From assembly GCF_047675955.1 (NCBI RefSeq), contig NC_132909.1, positions 47,653,431-47,717,430 on the forward strand: a DNA stretch of 64,000 bases, given 5' to 3'. The notes beneath the pieces were generated by a model. The model was not told the DNA's origin and made no database searches. It saw only the letters and a list, made by a program, of their open reading frames with translations. The stretch is from Chlorocebus sabaeus. Lineage: Eukaryota > Chordata > Mammalia > Primates > Cercopithecidae. Within the stretch, counting starts at the first letter, position 1. Each line of letters opens with the position of its first letter. Made by a program: the position numbers and the translations under genes. Shown in pieces: positions 62,793 through 64,000 of the stretch.

Positions 62793-63540
62793 GCTAGGCT
62801 GGGCACAGTGGCTCATGCCTGTAATCACAGCGCTTTGGGAGGCCAAGATAGGAGGATCCCTTGGGCCCAGGACTTTGAGACCAGCCTGGACAACATAGTG
62901 AGACCTCATCTCTACAAAAACTTGGTAGGCTGGGTGTGGTAGCTCACGCCAGTAACCGCAGCACATTGGGAGGCCCAGGCGGGTGGATTGCTTGAGTTCA
63001 GCAGTTTGAGACCAGCCTGGGCAACATGGCAAAATCCTGTCTCTACCAAAAATACAAAAAATTAGTTGGGCATGGTAGTGCATGCCTGTAGTCCCAGCTA
63101 CTCTGGATGCTAAGGTGGAAGGATGGCTTCAGCCCAGAAGGTGGAGGTTGCAGTAAGCTGAGATTGAGCCACTGCACTCCAGCCTGGGAGACAGTGTAAG
63201 ACCCTGTATTAAAAAAAAATAAAATAAAATAAAGAGGCCGGGCGCAGTGGCTCATGCCTGTAATCCCAGCACTTTGGGAGGCCGAGGTGGGTGGATCACG
63301 AGGTCAGGAGATCAAGACCATCCTGGCTAACACAGTGAAACCCCGTCTCTACTAAAAACACAAACAATTAGCCAGGCTTGGTGGCACGCATCTGTAGTCC
63401 CAGCTACTTGGGAGGCTGAGGCAGGAGAATGGCGTGAACCTGGGAGGTGGAGCTTGCAGTGAACCGAGATCGCACCACTGCACTCCAGCCTGGGTGACAG
63501 AGCAAGATTCCATCTCAAAAAGAAAAAAAGAAAAAAAGAA
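62793..63540 (+). repeat. Three sense Alus
   Basis: 62793-62923 (left arm), 62931-63234 and 63236-63540 (tail of GAAAAA units). AAAGATTATGCTG(G/A)-like sequence at both ends suggests a shared target. Confidence 0.87.
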
Positions 63541-63772
63541 AAGATTATGCTGGAGGCGGCTTTAGAGGGGAAGTTGCTGGGAGAGGAAGCCTGGGAGAGA
63601 CCTAGGAGGAGGCCGACATTGCACTGATGCATGCAGAAGCCATTGGAATTGGGGAACTCCTGGGAGTTACCTTTGGAAGTGGCAAAGATCAGAGAACATG
63701 TTTAGGAGGGGAACATGGATAAAAAAGAGGGCATAACATGGCAGAGGGTATTACAGAAGCAAAGACTGGAAG

Positions 63773-64000
63773 GTAGGCGTGGTGGCTCATGCTGGTAATC
63801 CCAGCACTTTGGGAGGCTGAGGCAGGCAGATCACCTGAGGTCAGGAGTTTGAAACCAGCCTGGCTAACGTGGTGAAACCCCATTTCTACTAAAAATAAAA
63901 AACATTAGCCGGGTGTGGTGGCACATGCCTGTAATCCCAGCTACTCCGGAGGCTGAGCAGAAGAATCGCTTGAACCTGGGAGGTGGAGGTTGCAGTGAGC
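63773..64000 (+). repeat. Sense Alu cut by the window end
   Basis: The first 228 bases of an Alu, running off the window. Confidence 0.9.

Larger units (their letters stand above)
62706..64000 (+). other. NOTCH3: NOTCH3 intron 6, incomplete
   Basis: Alu-rich intron reaching the window end. Unique sequence remains at 62706-62790 and 63541-63772. Confidence 0.9.

Overview
This window is primate nuclear DNA, most likely from an Old World monkey. It carries the 3' part of BRD4, the whole of EPHX3 (ABHD9) and the 5' part of NOTCH3, all on the + strand and in that order. I identified the genes by translating canonical GT-AG exons whose products match these vertebrate proteins residue by residue. 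The monkey call rests on several young AluY copies (for example 18776-19077, 37837-38137, 49800-50098, 60257-60559) that carry a diagnostic CACCTCGCCCGGCTAG-type segment, as I remember it from the cercopithecoid AluYR group. That assignment is an inference.

Layout. Positions 1-17971 hold the BRD4 3' half: intron 11, the terminal exon of the short isoform (ending Gly-Pro-Ala-stop at 4240) with its 3' UTR, long-isoform exons 12-20 (8802-15164), and a long 3' UTR with two candidate poly(A) sites. Positions 18000-20130 are an Alu-bearing spacer. Positions 20130-26067 hold the EPHX3 upstream region (CCAAT, GC and CArG boxes, split by an Alu), its CpG island, and seven coding exons for a 360-residue protein with an intact catalytic triad. 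Positions 26068-51600 are intergenic and almost solid Alu, broken by older MER1, L1, L2 and MIR pieces and one orphan CpG island (29160-29830). From about 51780 to the window end lies NOTCH3: a CpG-island promoter, exon 1 with the signal peptide, exons 2-6 covering EGF repeats 1 to 8 (last one incomplete), and large introns 1 and 2.

The genes are neighbours but do not form one pathway. BRD4 is a chromatin reader that recruits P-TEFb through the C-terminus encoded here. EPHX3 is a membrane-anchored epoxide hydrolase of lipid epoxides. NOTCH3 is a cell-surface receptor of vascular smooth muscle.

No wholly new coding system is visible. The points most worth checking are non-coding: an orphan CpG island with four RFX X-box-like motifs, a candidate second NOTCH3 promoter in intron 2, a 459-base pyrimidine tract that grew from an Alu tail, an apparent micro-inversion between two inverted AluYs, and two splice acceptors whose pyrimidine tracts are (CTGT)n microsatellites. 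Exon numbers and residue numbers follow the human genes from memory.
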